Made by a program: the position numbers and the translations under genes. The notes below the pieces were generated by a model that was not told the DNA's origin, searched no databases, and worked only from the letters and a program-made list of their open reading frames with translations. Of a stretch of 64,000 nt of DNA, positions 20,032-29,809 are shown piece by piece (within the stretch, counting starts at the first letter, position 1; the number at the start of each line of letters is the position of its first letter). The DNA is from Ruminiclostridium cellulolyticum H10 (GTDB lineage: Bacteria; Bacillota; Clostridia; Acetivibrionales; DSM-1351). Location of the stretch: positions 3,785,501-3,849,500 of the forward strand of contig NC_011898.1 of NCBI RefSeq assembly GCF_000022065.1. The letters run 5' to 3'.

Positions 20032-20967
20032 TTATCCGTTTGATGTAGATTCAAATAGCACTTTACTGTTATCCATAGTTCTAATAAGCGGAGCATTCAA
20101 AACACGGAATTTTCTGTTAGTTTCCCAAACGTTAACCAATTCTTTAAAGTTTTCATCCGGGTTAACCATCAATTCAGCCAATCCATCAATTTCTTTGGCT
20201 ATACCTTCGTCTATTTCTAATCTATTATTATCAATAAAGTATGGTATGAAATGGTAATTTACTTCATCATTCATCAATGCATGGAAATCGTACATCATTA
20301 TTTTTGCCAATGCCTTTAGCGATTTAGATCCATCCAGAAGTATATAGTTATTACCGTCCAGTTTACCGCTTCTAACATCTAACCAAAGTTGTGCAATCCA
20401 ATAAAACTGATCATCGGGAATATCATAAGTTGTAAACAACCCCTCGCACTCACGATACATTATTCCTTCCCCATCAAAATTAACCCATCTGTTTTCTTTT
20501 TCACTCCAGTATTGGTTAATCCAATGATCTACAGGCTTACCATGATATGCCCTTATTCCTGCCCTGCTACGGCAAGGAATACCTTTTGCTTTTAAAATTG
20601 CCCCTAATATAACAGTTATGTGTCTACAGGATATTACAATCCTCTCCTCAACTTGTCTGCCCGGGAAAAAACCTTTTTCGTTTAATCGAAATATTTCAGC
20701 TGTCATAGCAACAGCGGTTAACAATATATCGTCTTCACAACACATTCTGTACCAGGGAAACCTATCCATATCTCCGTATCGCAAATTTTCATTTTCCCCA
20801 CTGTTTCCGCATTTCAGTACAAACCTTTGTATATACTGTTGACCAACCAGTTCACTCAACTCTTTCAAATCATCCGGCAAGCTTTTAAAGTAGTCTTTGT
20901 AGACCCCTGCATATGTATATGTACTTGTTGACAGGTAATGATCCAAAACGGCTTTATCAATATTCAT
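20032..20967 (-). CDS. ctaJ: transglutaminase-like transthioamidating enzyme (CtaJ-like)
   Basis: About 311 residues with a transglutaminase-like core: Cys in VISCRHITVILGAIL, His in KPVDHWINQYW and Asp in RWVNFDGEG form the expected Cys-His-Asp triad. Closthioamide assembly uses a transthioamidating transglutaminase to join two polythioamide halves around diaminopropane. Context with AKR, ligase and carriers supports that role. Start set at the ATG after GGAGGGTTAATTG. Confidence 0.8.
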   Translation of the reverse strand: MNIDKAVLDHYLSTSTYTYAGVYKDYFKSLPDDLKELSELVGQQYIQRFVLKCGNSGENENLRYGDMDRFPWYRMCCEDDILLTAVAMTAEIFRLNEKGFFPGRQVEERIVISCRHITVILGAILKAKGIPCRSRAGIRAYHGKPVDHWINQYWSEKENRWVNFDGEGIMYRECEGLFTTYDIPDDQFYWIAQLWLDVRSGKLDGNNYILLDGSKSLKALAKIMMYDFHALMNDEVNYHFIPYFIDNNRLEIDEGIAKEIDGLAELMVNPDENFKELVNVWETNRKFRVLNAPLIRTMDNSKVLFESTSNG

Positions 20968-20992
20968 CAATTAACCCTCCATTTTAAATTAA

Positions 20993-22417
20993 CTATCTTT
21001 TTAATTTTCCAGTGCTTGTATATTCAAGTTTGTCTGTAAAGACAATATGTCTGGGAATTTTGTAATCGGATAAAAGTTCTTTGCAGCGGTTGAGCACCAA
21101 CTGCTCGGATATATCAGCACCATTTTCTACAACGACCTTTGCTGTTATAGTTTCACCGCTTAACGAATTTTTTTCTCCTTCTACCTTTACATCCAAAATT
21201 TTTTCAATCCCTTTTATTACTCTTTCTACTTCTTCCGGAGATACTTTCTTTCCGGCTATATTAATTACATTTTTCTTTCTGCCAGTTATAAAAAGAACAC
21301 CTTTATCATTGATATAGCCTAAATCTCCCGAGTAAAACCACCCGTCTTCAATATAAGCATCTGTTTTTGAAACCTCACTAACGCCGACATAACCAATAGT
21401 GCAATAAGGACTTCTTAAAACAATCTCTCCTATCTGATTATTTTCAAGTACTCTGTTTTCGCTATCAATTATTTTAATTTGGACCTCTGGCAAAGGCTTT
21501 CCAACTGCATCATATTCAAAAGATTTGGATATATCAATATTTATAGCAGTTGCACCTAGCTCTGAAGAACCATAGATTTGCGTTACCGGAATACCAAAGA
21601 GACTATATATTGCAGCATTTACATCTTTTTTTAATGGTGCACCTGCGGAAAGGAAGTAGCGTAGTTTATTTACCGGTACCTTTTTATTTACTTTGGTTAA
21701 AAGCTCATACTGAAATGGAACACCTACCACTACTGAACATTTTCCATTTTCAATAAAATTAATAACTTCCGTATGAGAAAAGTTTTTTTGTACTACCAGA
21801 GTTGCACCACTATAAATTGCTCCCAAAACATTTTCTAGACCAAATGCGTGCTGTGGTTGGACTAAACACAGAAAAGTATCATTACTACTTAAATTATATG
21901 TTCGTTGAAGCATTTTTGAATGCTCAAACAATATTCGGTTACTCCGTATAACCCCTTTGGGTTTGGATGTACTTCCTGAAGTATATATAATACACCCCTC
22001 GGAATTCATTTCGCAGCTTATCCTACTATCCTTTTCTTCTGTCAAGTTCTTTAAACTAAATTCTGTAATTGTAACATCATAGCTGCTTAAATCACTGCCC
22101 ATATACTGGTCTGTAAGAATAATTTTACTATCTATCTGCTCTAATATTTCAATGATTTCCTTTGGCTTTTTACTGGTTTCAATTAACACTGCACATGCAC
22201 CCAATGATATTATTGATAGCAAGCCAACAATAAAGTGAAGAGGGTCATTACATAAAATTGGTACTCTTTGATTTATCTTAATCCCTTTCTCTTTAAAATC
22301 AACTCGAGCTCTGGATATTAAATTCCATAGCTGGGCATATGAGTATTTATTTTCTCCGTCAATATAAAAAACCTGGGTACTTTGGCTATCCAATACTGAA
22401 TAGAAACAGTCGCTCAT
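20993..22417 (-). CDS. ctaI: AMP-forming acyl ligase (adenylation enzyme, CtaI-like)
   Basis: About 474 residues of the ANL superfamily. Visible motifs are the P-loop IIYTSGSTSKPKGVI, QIYGSSELGA, the YSGDLGY Asp motif and a C-terminal TGKLKR with the catalytic Lys. It most likely activates 4-hydroxybenzoate and loads it on a carrier protein as the starter unit (inference from the chorismate lyase and carriers in the operon). A longer frame to 22,465 overlaps the carrier gene but lacks a ribosome site; the ATG at 22,417 follows AAAGGAG. Confidence 0.82.
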   Translation of the reverse strand: MSDCFYSVLDSQSTQVFYIDGENKYSYAQLWNLISRARVDFKEKGIKINQRVPILCNDPLHFIVGLLSIISLGACAVLIETSKKPKEIIEILEQIDSKIILTDQYMGSDLSSYDVTITEFSLKNLTEEKDSRISCEMNSEGCIIYTSGSTSKPKGVIRSNRILFEHSKMLQRTYNLSSNDTFLCLVQPQHAFGLENVLGAIYSGATLVVQKNFSHTEVINFIENGKCSVVVGVPFQYELLTKVNKKVPVNKLRYFLSAGAPLKKDVNAAIYSLFGIPVTQIYGSSELGATAINIDISKSFEYDAVGKPLPEVQIKIIDSENRVLENNQIGEIVLRSPYCTIGYVGVSEVSKTDAYIEDGWFYSGDLGYINDKGVLFITGRKKNVINIAGKKVSPEEVERVIKGIEKILDVKVEGEKNSLSGETITAKVVVENGADISEQLVLNRCKELLSDYKIPRHIVFTDKLEYTSTGKLKR

Positions 22418-22448
22418 ATTAAATATGTTCTCCTTTCTAAATGTATGG

Positions 22449-22727
22449 TTATACTTCCAGCTCATTATATTGATTTGAAGTTCTTAATAAGTCCATATAT
22501 GCAATCATGGACCGTACCGTTTTAAACTCGTCAGCATCAATATTGACTTTACTGAATGTAAAATTGAAGGCCTGTTCCAAACTTACAATTAAGGTATAGA
22601 AGGAGATTGAATCTAAAAATAAATCCTCTTTTAAATCGCTATCCAGTGTAATCTCCATATCCTTCAGATTTTCGTAAAGCATTTCTCTTAATATGTTAAG
22701 AAATTTATCATAGTCAGAATAATTCAA
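22449..22727 (-). CDS. ctaH: acyl/peptidyl carrier protein (CtaH-like)
   Basis: About 92 residues with the phosphopantetheine site LFLDSISFYTL, where Ser is the attachment residue. It is acidic and helical as expected for a carrier. Start chosen as TTG at 22,725-22,727 because AGGAGG lies 7 nt upstream; the upstream ATG frame has no ribosome site. It is one of two carriers in the operon, so starter and extender intermediates may be held on different carriers. Confidence 0.85.
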   Translation of the reverse strand: MNYSDYDKFLNILREMLYENLKDMEITLDSDLKEDLFLDSISFYTLIVSLEQAFNFTFSKVNIDADEFKTVRSMIAYMDLLRTSNQYNELEV

Positions 22728-22805
22728 TTTATAACCTCCTCTTGCACTTTGATAAAACCTGTCCAGTATTAGGCATAACGACACTTATTTGACTATATGT
22801 TATTC

Positions 22806-23735
22806 TTATAATACCTTCAAAACCTCTTGTGCAAACTGCTCCTCAGAAGAAGCTACTTTACATATTAAATTCGATATTTCTTCGGTATTGTAACTACCTC
22901 TGCTATAATACTCAAATAGCTTTTTACGTATAAGTGCCCAATTATCCAGTAATTCTTGCAGATTCGGCGGCATCTCTAAACTGAACTTTTTTTGCAGGTT
23001 TATTAAATTTTGGTGTTGATAAACTACAGAATTCAAACAATTGTACCCTGTGAATGCCCATTTACGATCTTTGTTATCCAATTGTTTTTTCACAACCTGA
23101 CCGAATTGTGTAATCTTACCGAACATTTTTTCTTGTAAATACCTATTAAAACGATAGTATAACAATTCTTTAATATTACTTTTTTTTGTACCGTTACTGA
23201 ATATCTCGTACGAATTAAAGCTAATCTTACCTTGTTTCGTCATAGAGTTTCTTGATTTAATAAAATCCTCCATTGACATATTTTCTTCATGATGATAGTA
23301 CGGATCAATTATATGAACGCTGTTTTCGTTTATTTGTGTAAGAACAGCAAAATGCGGATCGTGTTCTCTGGTTACATTAAACCGACTTAATGATTTCCAA
23401 TTAAACGAATTCATATAGTAAAAATCCATTAAAACAATCTGAAGGCCATGCTTCTCTAAAACTTTCCTGCCTTCATCAATAGCCTGACTCTCTGAGGATA
23501 TATGTTCTAATACCTCAATGTTGGCAAAATTTCTTAAATCCTCATTTAAAACCACATCAACCGGGCCATCAGCGGCACCTGTATACCATTGATTTTTGTA
23601 AAATTGCTCTTCATCGAAAAAAAATGACCATTGAGACAAAATTATATTTTCGACTTGGTCAATATTTTTTTGCTTTGCATACTCTCCCAATGCTGACGAA
23701 TAACAATTATATCCTTGAAATGTATCCAGTAACAT
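22806..23735 (-). CDS. ctaG: BtrH-type papain-like amide synthase (CtaG-like)
   Basis: About 309 residues with the BtrH N-terminal fold (butirosin acyltransferase family). Cys in FQGYNCYSSALGEYA, His in REHDPHFAVLTQ and Asp in HIIDPYYHH form a papain-like triad. Family members transfer an acyl group from a carrier protein to an amine. In closthioamide a protease-like protein makes the amide bonds between carrier-bound beta-alanine units; same role inferred here. The ATG at 23,735 follows AGGTGAT; a GTG three codons upstream is possible. Confidence 0.82.
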   Translation of the reverse strand: MLLDTFQGYNCYSSALGEYAKQKNIDQVENIILSQWSFFFDEEQFYKNQWYTGAADGPVDVVLNEDLRNFANIEVLEHISSESQAIDEGRKVLEKHGLQIVLMDFYYMNSFNWKSLSRFNVTREHDPHFAVLTQINENSVHIIDPYYHHEENMSMEDFIKSRNSMTKQGKISFNSYEIFSNGTKKSNIKELLYYRFNRYLQEKMFGKITQFGQVVKKQLDNKDRKWAFTGYNCLNSVVYQHQNLINLQKKFSLEMPPNLQELLDNWALIRKKLFEYYSRGSYNTEEISNLICKVASSEEQFAQEVLKVL

Positions 23736-23783
23736 TCTTATCACCTGACCTCAGACTTTTATCACAATTGTAATCTGCTTTCT

Positions 23784-25031
23784 TTATAATTCAATTATCT
23801 CTTGACCATTTAGAATATTTTTAAATACGCCATGCTTTTTTAAATAATACTCATTGTTTTTGTAAATAAGTACTTCACAGGGTGCAGGATGCCCCAAAAA
23901 GCCTAACGGACTAAATGAGCTTCCATATGCCCCTGTGTTTTTAATACAGAGAATATCCCCTCTATCCGCCTTATTTAAGGTTACATTTCTACCTAGTATG
24001 TCTTCAGGGGTACAAAGTGGGCCAGCCACAGTTACCGTCTCTTCTTCATTTCTGTTATCCAATATTTTCATTAAGAAATTGCCTCGAATTTTCTTTTCTC
24101 GGAAGGTTGAAAGTGAATTATGGTTCATACCGCCGTCAGTTATCAAGAATACCTTGTCATGAAGTACTTTTCTGTATTGTACCTCGGTTAAAAATACCCC
24201 GCTTTCGGCAAGTAATAACCTTCCTGACTCGAAAACAAGTTTCTTGCCCTGAAAAAAGTCTTCATATTTGTGATACAATTTATTTATTTCTGCTCCAAAA
24301 TACTCAAAATCGTAAGGTTTATTCTTCCCATCGTAAGAAACCCCAAATCCACCTCCGAAATCCAGTACTTTGATATGTAAATCATTTTTTTCAATTAATT
24401 CTTTAAATATGTTTATTGTCTGTTCAAAATAGGCAAGTGTCGTATCCGGCTGAAATATCTGGGACCCTGCATATACATGAAAGCATACAAGATTGAGATT
24501 TTTTGAGGACTTAATATATTTGAGTATTTCGGGAATCTCATCAATATCTACACCAAATTGAGTTCCTGTACCCATCATGGAGATTGCAGGGTTTTTAGAT
24601 TCAATTTTAAAGTTTGGATGTATCCGTAAACCTACATCAACAATCTTGTTTTTCGCTTTAGCAATATCATCAATTAACATAATCTCCTTGTAGGATTCTG
24701 CATTGATGGCCAGTATTTTACTATCTACTGCAAATTCTAGTTCACTGTACGTTTTACCTGGCCCGGTAAAAAGAATTTTTTTGTTATCGAATCCGGCCTC
24801 CAGAGCCAAATGAAGTTCACCCGCTGAAGCTACTTCTATCCCACTAGAACACTTCTGTAAGATTCTACATATGCCATACGAAGGATTAGCTTTTACCGAA
24901 TAGAAAAATTCAAAGGCATCCGGCAACACTTTTTTCATGTTGAAATAAGTCTCTTCCAGCCTATCTCCATCAAAAAGGTACAGTGGAGTTTTATATTTAT
25001 GTGCAATATTAATTATTTGCCTATCATCCAC
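23784..25031 (-). CDS. ctaF: PLP-dependent decarboxylase, LysA/BtrK-like (CtaF-like)
   Basis: About 415 residues of the fold III (alanine-racemase type) decarboxylase family. The PLP Lys is in FFYSVKANPS; a Gly-rich phosphate site is at DFGGGFGVSYD; GPLCTPEDILG is the conserved C-terminal active-site loop. BtrK decarboxylates glutamyl carrier protein to the GABA thioester. By analogy this enzyme may convert carrier-bound aspartate to beta-alanyl carrier (inference). The GTG start has a GGAAGGG nine nt upstream; TTG three codons earlier is less well placed. Confidence 0.82.
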   Translation of the reverse strand: MDDRQIINIAHKYKTPLYLFDGDRLEETYFNMKKVLPDAFEFFYSVKANPSYGICRILQKCSSGIEVASAGELHLALEAGFDNKKILFTGPGKTYSELEFAVDSKILAINAESYKEIMLIDDIAKAKNKIVDVGLRIHPNFKIESKNPAISMMGTGTQFGVDIDEIPEILKYIKSSKNLNLVCFHVYAGSQIFQPDTTLAYFEQTINIFKELIEKNDLHIKVLDFGGGFGVSYDGKNKPYDFEYFGAEINKLYHKYEDFFQGKKLVFESGRLLLAESGVFLTEVQYRKVLHDKVFLITDGGMNHNSLSTFREKKIRGNFLMKILDNRNEEETVTVAGPLCTPEDILGRNVTLNKADRGDILCIKNTGAYGSSFSPLGFLGHPAPCEVLIYKNNEYYLKKHGVFKNILNGQEIIEL

Positions 25032-25058
25032 ATTTATCAACCCTTCCTGTAAAATTCT

Positions 25059-25310
25059 CTAAACAGATTTTACCGATACATATTTCCCAACTGTTTTTAG
25101 TATTTTGTCTATTGTTTCAAAATTAACTAATAACATATCCTCGTCATAAAACGAGAAATTAAATTCTTCTTCAATCTCTCCAATAATATAAACTACATTT
25201 ATGGAATCTAATCCCAATTCTGTAAGTTTGTCATTGTCTCCTATTGAATCCAGATCTTCCCTTTTAATGTAAGTATGAGAACATATAATCTCCTTGATTT
25301 TTTCTTTCAT
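25059..25310 (-). CDS. ctaE: acyl/peptidyl carrier protein (CtaE-like)
   Basis: An 83-residue carrier protein with phosphopantetheine site LGLDSINVVYI. It is acidic and helical. It lies between the ATP-grasp ligase and the decarboxylase, the order expected if this carrier holds the amino-acid extender unit. AGGAGG precedes the ATG. Confidence 0.88.
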   Translation of the reverse strand: MKEKIKEIICSHTYIKREDLDSIGDNDKLTELGLDSINVVYIIGEIEEEFNFSFYDEDMLLVNFETIDKILKTVGKYVSVKSV

Positions 25311-25339
25311 AGTAAATACCTCCTATAAAATATTTGTAT

Positions 25340-26653
25340 TTAATTGATTACTTTAATCAAATTATCCATTTCTTCATAACGACTATCATCTTTGTCGTTT
25401 TTATCATAAACATTTGCCAGATATATTCTATTATCATATTGTCCGTCTGAATCTTTATCTATGGACAGACAACTAGAATTTAAAATTATAATTCCTTTTT
25501 TACTTTCATTGCAATAAAGCAATTTGTTCTCACGTAAAATCTCTTTTAACCTAACATAATTCAGACTGTTATTGGTTTTAACATCATAGCTTCTGATAAG
25601 AATTCTCTTACTATGATTTCTAAAATAGTTAAGAAAAGGAATATAGAATGTTGATTGGTTGAACCGTGCATTGAACTCTATAGCGGGAAATATTGTCCCA
25701 TCCTTATCAATAATTGAGTCTATGCCAATAATTCCACTAAACCCCATCTGGTATAATTTAGTTCCTAATTTTTGGGCACAGTCATTGTAGTAATCCTCTT
25801 GCTGCTTTGTTAATTTCGGTGGGTATAAAGAACCCTTGTATGCTGTTACCGAAATGATTTGCTCTGTAATTGCAATTAACTTGACCTCTCCCTCTTTTGA
25901 TATTTCGATTTGATAATTGATATCCCGTTTATCATCAATCCAGCCTTCGATTATTACTTCGAAATTCTTATTCTCATTATTAAATCTCATCATTTTGAGG
26001 AAACTATAGAATTGTTTTTCATCCTTTATAAAGAAAACACCTTTTCCGGCAGAATTATAGGGTTCCTTTAGTACAAATCTCATGTACCCTTTGCCCTTTA
26101 GTTTATTATACTGCTCCTCCAATTCCTCTTTGGAAGAACATATTCCACCCTCAATACAGGATAAACCTATTTCTTCTACTATTCTTCGAGCATTGGCTTT
26201 ATTATTCAATTTTGTAATCAGGTCTGACGAAGACCCATAAATAGCAAAGTTACAATACTCGCTTATTTTTTCATCATGGCTACTCAATATATATGGAACA
26301 TATAATACCTTTTGTCCTGCAAATCTCGTTTTGAGATCTTGCAAGATATCTTCGTTCTCAACAATAATTTTAGAAATTGGTAAATCCAAATCAGGAATCA
26401 CGACGGTTTTGGGCTTACTTATACCAAAAACTTCCATATCTTTTAAAAACTCAGGATCTGATTCTTTCACAACGTAAACGGTATCTTCGGCATTAGAGAT
26501 AAAAAAAAGTAATTCTGCCTGCCTATTCAGGATTTTTTGTTCTTTAAGATTATTAACTTTTCTTACGCCAGTCTTCTTGTCTTCCCATTCATGCTCGATT
26601 CCTGAATTATAAATTAATATTTTTTGGTTACCTGAATCTTTAATTATACTCAT
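25340..26653 (-). CDS. ctaD: ATP-grasp ligase (CtaD-like)
   Basis: A 437-residue ATP-grasp family protein. The central part has GYMRFVLKEPYNSAGKGVFFIKD (nucleotide-binding Lys and Gly loop) and the Mg-binding end FPAIEFNARFNQSTF. Like BtrJ in butirosin assembly, such ligases load an amino acid on a carrier protein through an acyl phosphate. Its start overlaps the preceding gene by 4 nt (ATGA). It probably loads aspartate or beta-alanine on the adjacent carrier. Confidence 0.83.
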   Translation of the reverse strand: MSIIKDSGNQKILIYNSGIEHEWEDKKTGVRKVNNLKEQKILNRQAELLFFISNAEDTVYVVKESDPEFLKDMEVFGISKPKTVVIPDLDLPISKIIVENEDILQDLKTRFAGQKVLYVPYILSSHDEKISEYCNFAIYGSSSDLITKLNNKANARRIVEEIGLSCIEGGICSSKEELEEQYNKLKGKGYMRFVLKEPYNSAGKGVFFIKDEKQFYSFLKMMRFNNENKNFEVIIEGWIDDKRDINYQIEISKEGEVKLIAITEQIISVTAYKGSLYPPKLTKQQEDYYNDCAQKLGTKLYQMGFSGIIGIDSIIDKDGTIFPAIEFNARFNQSTFYIPFLNYFRNHSKRILIRSYDVKTNNSLNYVRLKEILRENKLLYCNESKKGIIILNSSCLSIDKDSDGQYDNRIYLANVYDKNDKDDSRYEEMDNLIKVIN

Positions 26654-27717
26654 TTTTCACCTACCCAAAATAGCTTCTCTTTGGATGTAGATAGTAAATC
26701 GATTATTTCCTGTATCTCTCCTTCATCGTCTACTCTACTTTCAATAATTTTTATAACATCCTCTTTTGATAATGAGCCGCGTCGGATTTGATCACTGAAT
26801 TCTCTTTCTACATATGTAGTTGAACCGTTTTTAGTGGCGATATATTCCATAAGTTTGCCGAGTTTACATCCTGACGAGATATATTTCTTGGTAAAATGGG
26901 TATCCGCTACCCATCCTAATTCCTTACTAAGTAACTCGACAATTTCGATAGGCTTGTACTCAAAGTATTGCAAGGGATAAATGAACCTGTCAAAATTTAA
27001 AGTCTCAAGATTATCATCAAATAGATAAGAGATAGACTCCTTGCTCTTTTCCTTTAAAAGATCTAATGCCTTTTTATAATTTTGAACTGAATAATTCTGT
27101 ATGTAACGCCTACGAATATCGAAACTTTTATCTTTACCTTCTTCATCTCCCAAAGCCCTTATCTGTTCCAGTGTATGGCCGGAAAATACAGCCGTAACAT
27201 TCAGCATCTTTGCTACTTTTATAGAAATTGTTTTCAGGAGTCTCCCGCAGAAGAAACATAATTGGCTGCAATCCTGCAACTTTAAAGTATCTTCAGTCAG
27301 TAAGAAATTATAGTACTCCCTCATATCTTCAAAAGGCAGGCGATAAATGAAATGTGATATTCCCAGTTTCTTAGCTATATCGTATGAATTGTCAAATGTA
27401 CTTTGATATTCGAATCCATTATCGATTGTTAATCCGACAATATTTAGCTTGTAGACTTTTGATAGTATGTAAGCAACATATATACTGTCTTTTCCCCCGC
27501 TTAACATTACCAATCCGTCAAAAGTTCCTTTTGCTCTTCGGACCTCTTCGATTTTTTCTTGGAGTTCCTGCTCCTTTTCCATCCAGTCAATGGATTGAGC
27601 TTTTAATTCATCATTGTAACATTCCAAGCACAGACCATTCTTAGCCATTGATTTTCCTTCTGAATCAACCGGAATCTGTTTAAGACACTTTTTACACTTT
27701 ACCTCACATTCAATCAT
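26650..27717 (-). CDS. ctaC: AANH/PP-loop thionation enzyme (CtaC-like)
   Basis: A 355-residue protein. The N-terminal CKKC..CLEC pattern suggests a zinc site (residues ~8-36). The PP-loop is LSGGKDSIYVAYIL near residue 70. A second Cys pair lies at QLCFFCGRLL, with another Cys at SSGCKLGKL. The family adenylates a carbonyl and replaces oxygen with nitrogen or sulfur. In closthioamide biosynthesis an alpha-hydrolase-type enzyme installs the thioamides. The sulfur donor cannot be told from sequence. Confidence 0.83.
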   Translation of the reverse strand: MIECEVKCKKCLKQIPVDSEGKSMAKNGLCLECYNDELKAQSIDWMEKEQELQEKIEEVRRAKGTFDGLVMLSGGKDSIYVAYILSKVYKLNIVGLTIDNGFEYQSTFDNSYDIAKKLGISHFIYRLPFEDMREYYNFLLTEDTLKLQDCSQLCFFCGRLLKTISIKVAKMLNVTAVFSGHTLEQIRALGDEEGKDKSFDIRRRYIQNYSVQNYKKALDLLKEKSKESISYLFDDNLETLNFDRFIYPLQYFEYKPIEIVELLSKELGWVADTHFTKKYISSGCKLGKLMEYIATKNGSTTYVEREFSDQIRRGSLSKEDVIKIIESRVDDEGEIQEIIDLLSTSKEKLFWVGEK

Positions 27718-27780
27718 AATTATAAAACTCCTTCCTTCATATGATTTATTATAGGGTTTTTGTCTGATATGAAAAAACTT

Positions 27781-29091
27781 TTAGATACCACTACTATTGC
27801 TTATAGCTGTTTTAACTATTTTGACTATGTTGTCCAAGTCGCTTTCCGTTGCTATGTATTGTGGAAAAATCAGAATTGATGATGTAATGTCTTTTGTATA
27901 GGAGATTCCTGCAAAACAGCCTAAAGAATAAATGGTTGATATAACTTTAATAAGCTGCTCATGACTTATAGGATTGTTTGTTTCTCTATCCGCTAAATCA
28001 ATGGCTGCCATTAACCCGTGTATGCGTATTTCAAAAACCATACTCAGATTAGAAAGGTCATCATTCAATATTTTTTTGAAATAAGTACTTTTTGCGTTTA
28101 CAACTTCTAAAATATTATCTCTTTCCATTTTGTCTATTGTCGCCAATGCAGCAGCCAAACAAATAGGATTAGCATTTTGTGTAGATAAATGGAATAATAT
28201 CTGATTTTCCTTTAAAAAAGCACTTTCTATTTTTTCAGAAATACATACTGCACCCAGCGGCAGATAGCCATTATTTATACCTTTTGACATAGTAATAATG
28301 TCCGGTTTTAAATCAAATTTTTGAAATCTGAACATTGTGCCTGTTCTTCCGAAACCCGTAGCAACTTCATCACAAACAAAGAGAACATTATTTTCTCTGC
28401 AAAAACTGTTTATCCTGGACAGATACTCTTCAAATAATGGAATGACTCCACCAGAAGCTAATATCGGTTCTACAATAATAGCACATAGTTTATCTTTGTT
28501 ATTTTGTAAAGTTTCCTCTAGTTTTTGCATAACCTTATTTTTTTCGTCTATTGTCATTTCTTCTGTTTTACATCTTCTTGAAAATGGTAGAACCAATTTA
28601 ATAAAGCCATCAACCATTGGTCCATAACCCTGTTTTTCATTTTCATCATAGAAAGACGCTGACATTGATCCATAATAACTTCCATGATAGGATTCTGAAA
28701 TTACTGCTATATGATATTGCTTTTTGCCTATCAGGTTGTTATATTTACGCGAAATCTTGATGGCAGCTTCTATGGCTTCTGAACCGGAACAAGTAAAAAG
28801 TACTTTTGTTATTTCATCGTGTGTTATACTACATAGTTTATCTGCAAGTTCAGATGCTTTTGGGTTCCCCAGAGTGATAGGATTAATATACGGTAGTTCC
28901 TCAATCTGTGTCTTAATAGCTTTCTTAATATCGTTATCACTATAACCATAATTCATATTCCACAGACCGCTATACGCATCTTGAAACCTTCTACCGGAGT
29001 CATCGTATAGAAATATCCCCTCGCCTTTTACTATATTAATTACGTTCTCACCATCAGCCCTGTTGAATGGTCTCCAGTATGTGCTCCCCAT
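27781..29091 (-). CDS. ctaB: class III PLP aminotransferase (CtaB-like)
   Basis: A 436-residue fold type I, class III aminotransferase. Motifs include CSGSEAIEAAIKISRKY, SYHGSYYGS, LFVCDEVATGFGRTGT and the PLP Lys in ITMSKGINNGYLPLGAV. It probably aminates the aldehyde released by the aldo-keto reductase to give the diaminopropane-terminated half (inference from published pathway logic). An alternative is DABA-type amine supply. The symbol rests on gene order. Confidence 0.8.
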   Translation of the reverse strand: MGSTYWRPFNRADGENVINIVKGEGIFLYDDSGRRFQDAYSGLWNMNYGYSDNDIKKAIKTQIEELPYINPITLGNPKASELADKLCSITHDEITKVLFTCSGSEAIEAAIKISRKYNNLIGKKQYHIAVISESYHGSYYGSMSASFYDENEKQGYGPMVDGFIKLVLPFSRRCKTEEMTIDEKNKVMQKLEETLQNNKDKLCAIIVEPILASGGVIPLFEEYLSRINSFCRENNVLFVCDEVATGFGRTGTMFRFQKFDLKPDIITMSKGINNGYLPLGAVCISEKIESAFLKENQILFHLSTQNANPICLAAALATIDKMERDNILEVVNAKSTYFKKILNDDLSNLSMVFEIRIHGLMAAIDLADRETNNPISHEQLIKVISTIYSLGCFAGISYTKDITSSILIFPQYIATESDLDNIVKIVKTAISNSSGI

Positions 29092-29137
29092 TATTTTTCC
29101 GTCCCCTTTCTTAAAACCCAGAATCTTGCAATTGATA

Positions 29138-29707
29138 CTAGTTCCAAAAAAACTTTGCTATTTCCTTAATATTAAAGACCTCCAGCAAACAAAAGCAACA
29201 ATTATCGTTAACATAAATCAAATACTTTTTAAACGGATATTCCAATAATGAAAATCTCTGTTCACCAAAAATGGCATTAAGTTCATTTTTGTTTAAATAA
29301 CCACTCCAGAGTATTTCTCTTTTTGTTTCGTTATCTTTTATTATTTTGCCTAAAGGAGTTTTACTACGGAGTAGAGCGTTTTTAATCTCATCAGAAATGT
29401 TGTCGAATGAAGCTATTACAATATTGTCAGAGAAGATATTGCCATGACTATGAAGTGATACTGTACGTTTTAGATATTTTTCAGACTTTTTAAGAGGTGA
29501 AATGTAATCATAATAATTTTCTGAAAGATCCTTTTCCTCAGTTACCTTCTGACTTGTGACATTAATCTCTACTTCTCTCCCTGTCATTATCTCCAGCAAC
29601 CTAGTGGTAGAACTCTTGGACACTAGTAGGATATCCGCCAACTTTCTTTCAGTCTGAGTTATTTCAGTCAGCAGCATCCGGTTTGTGGAATTATTCATCT
29701 GCATCAT
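29138..29707 (-). CDS. ctaA: chorismate pyruvate-lyase family protein (CtaA-like)
   Basis: A 189-residue protein resembling the DUF98/Rv2949c-type chorismate lyases: a TERKLADILLVSKSSTTRLLE region, then conserved Arg in LKRTVSL and the SKTPLGKIIKD segment. The enzyme makes 4-hydroxybenzoate from chorismate, the aromatic starter of closthioamide. First gene of the operon, ~95 nt after the predicted transcription start. ATG codons at 29,707 and 29,704 are both possible behind GAGGGG. Confidence 0.82.
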   Translation of the reverse strand: MMQMNNSTNRMLLTEITQTERKLADILLVSKSSTTRLLEIMTGREVEINVTSQKVTEEKDLSENYYDYISPLKKSEKYLKRTVSLHSHGNIFSDNIVIASFDNISDEIKNALLRSKTPLGKIIKDNETKREILWSGYLNKNELNAIFGEQRFSLLEYPFKKYLIYVNDNCCFCLLEVFNIKEIAKFFWN

Positions 29708-29809
29708 ATTACCCCTCTGTTTTGCCTGTATTTTTTATAAAATAATCAAAACTAATATAAAAAACTTAGTGTATATTTAATTTTTGTAATTAATTTACAT
29801 CTAATGCAA

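Noticed and set aside
18844-29707. Butirosin-like aminoglycoside cluster (BtrH/I/J/K homologues)
   Set aside because: No aminoglycoside sugar genes are present, while chorismate lyase, PP-loop thionation, transglutaminase and aldo-keto reductase genes fit polythioamide assembly.
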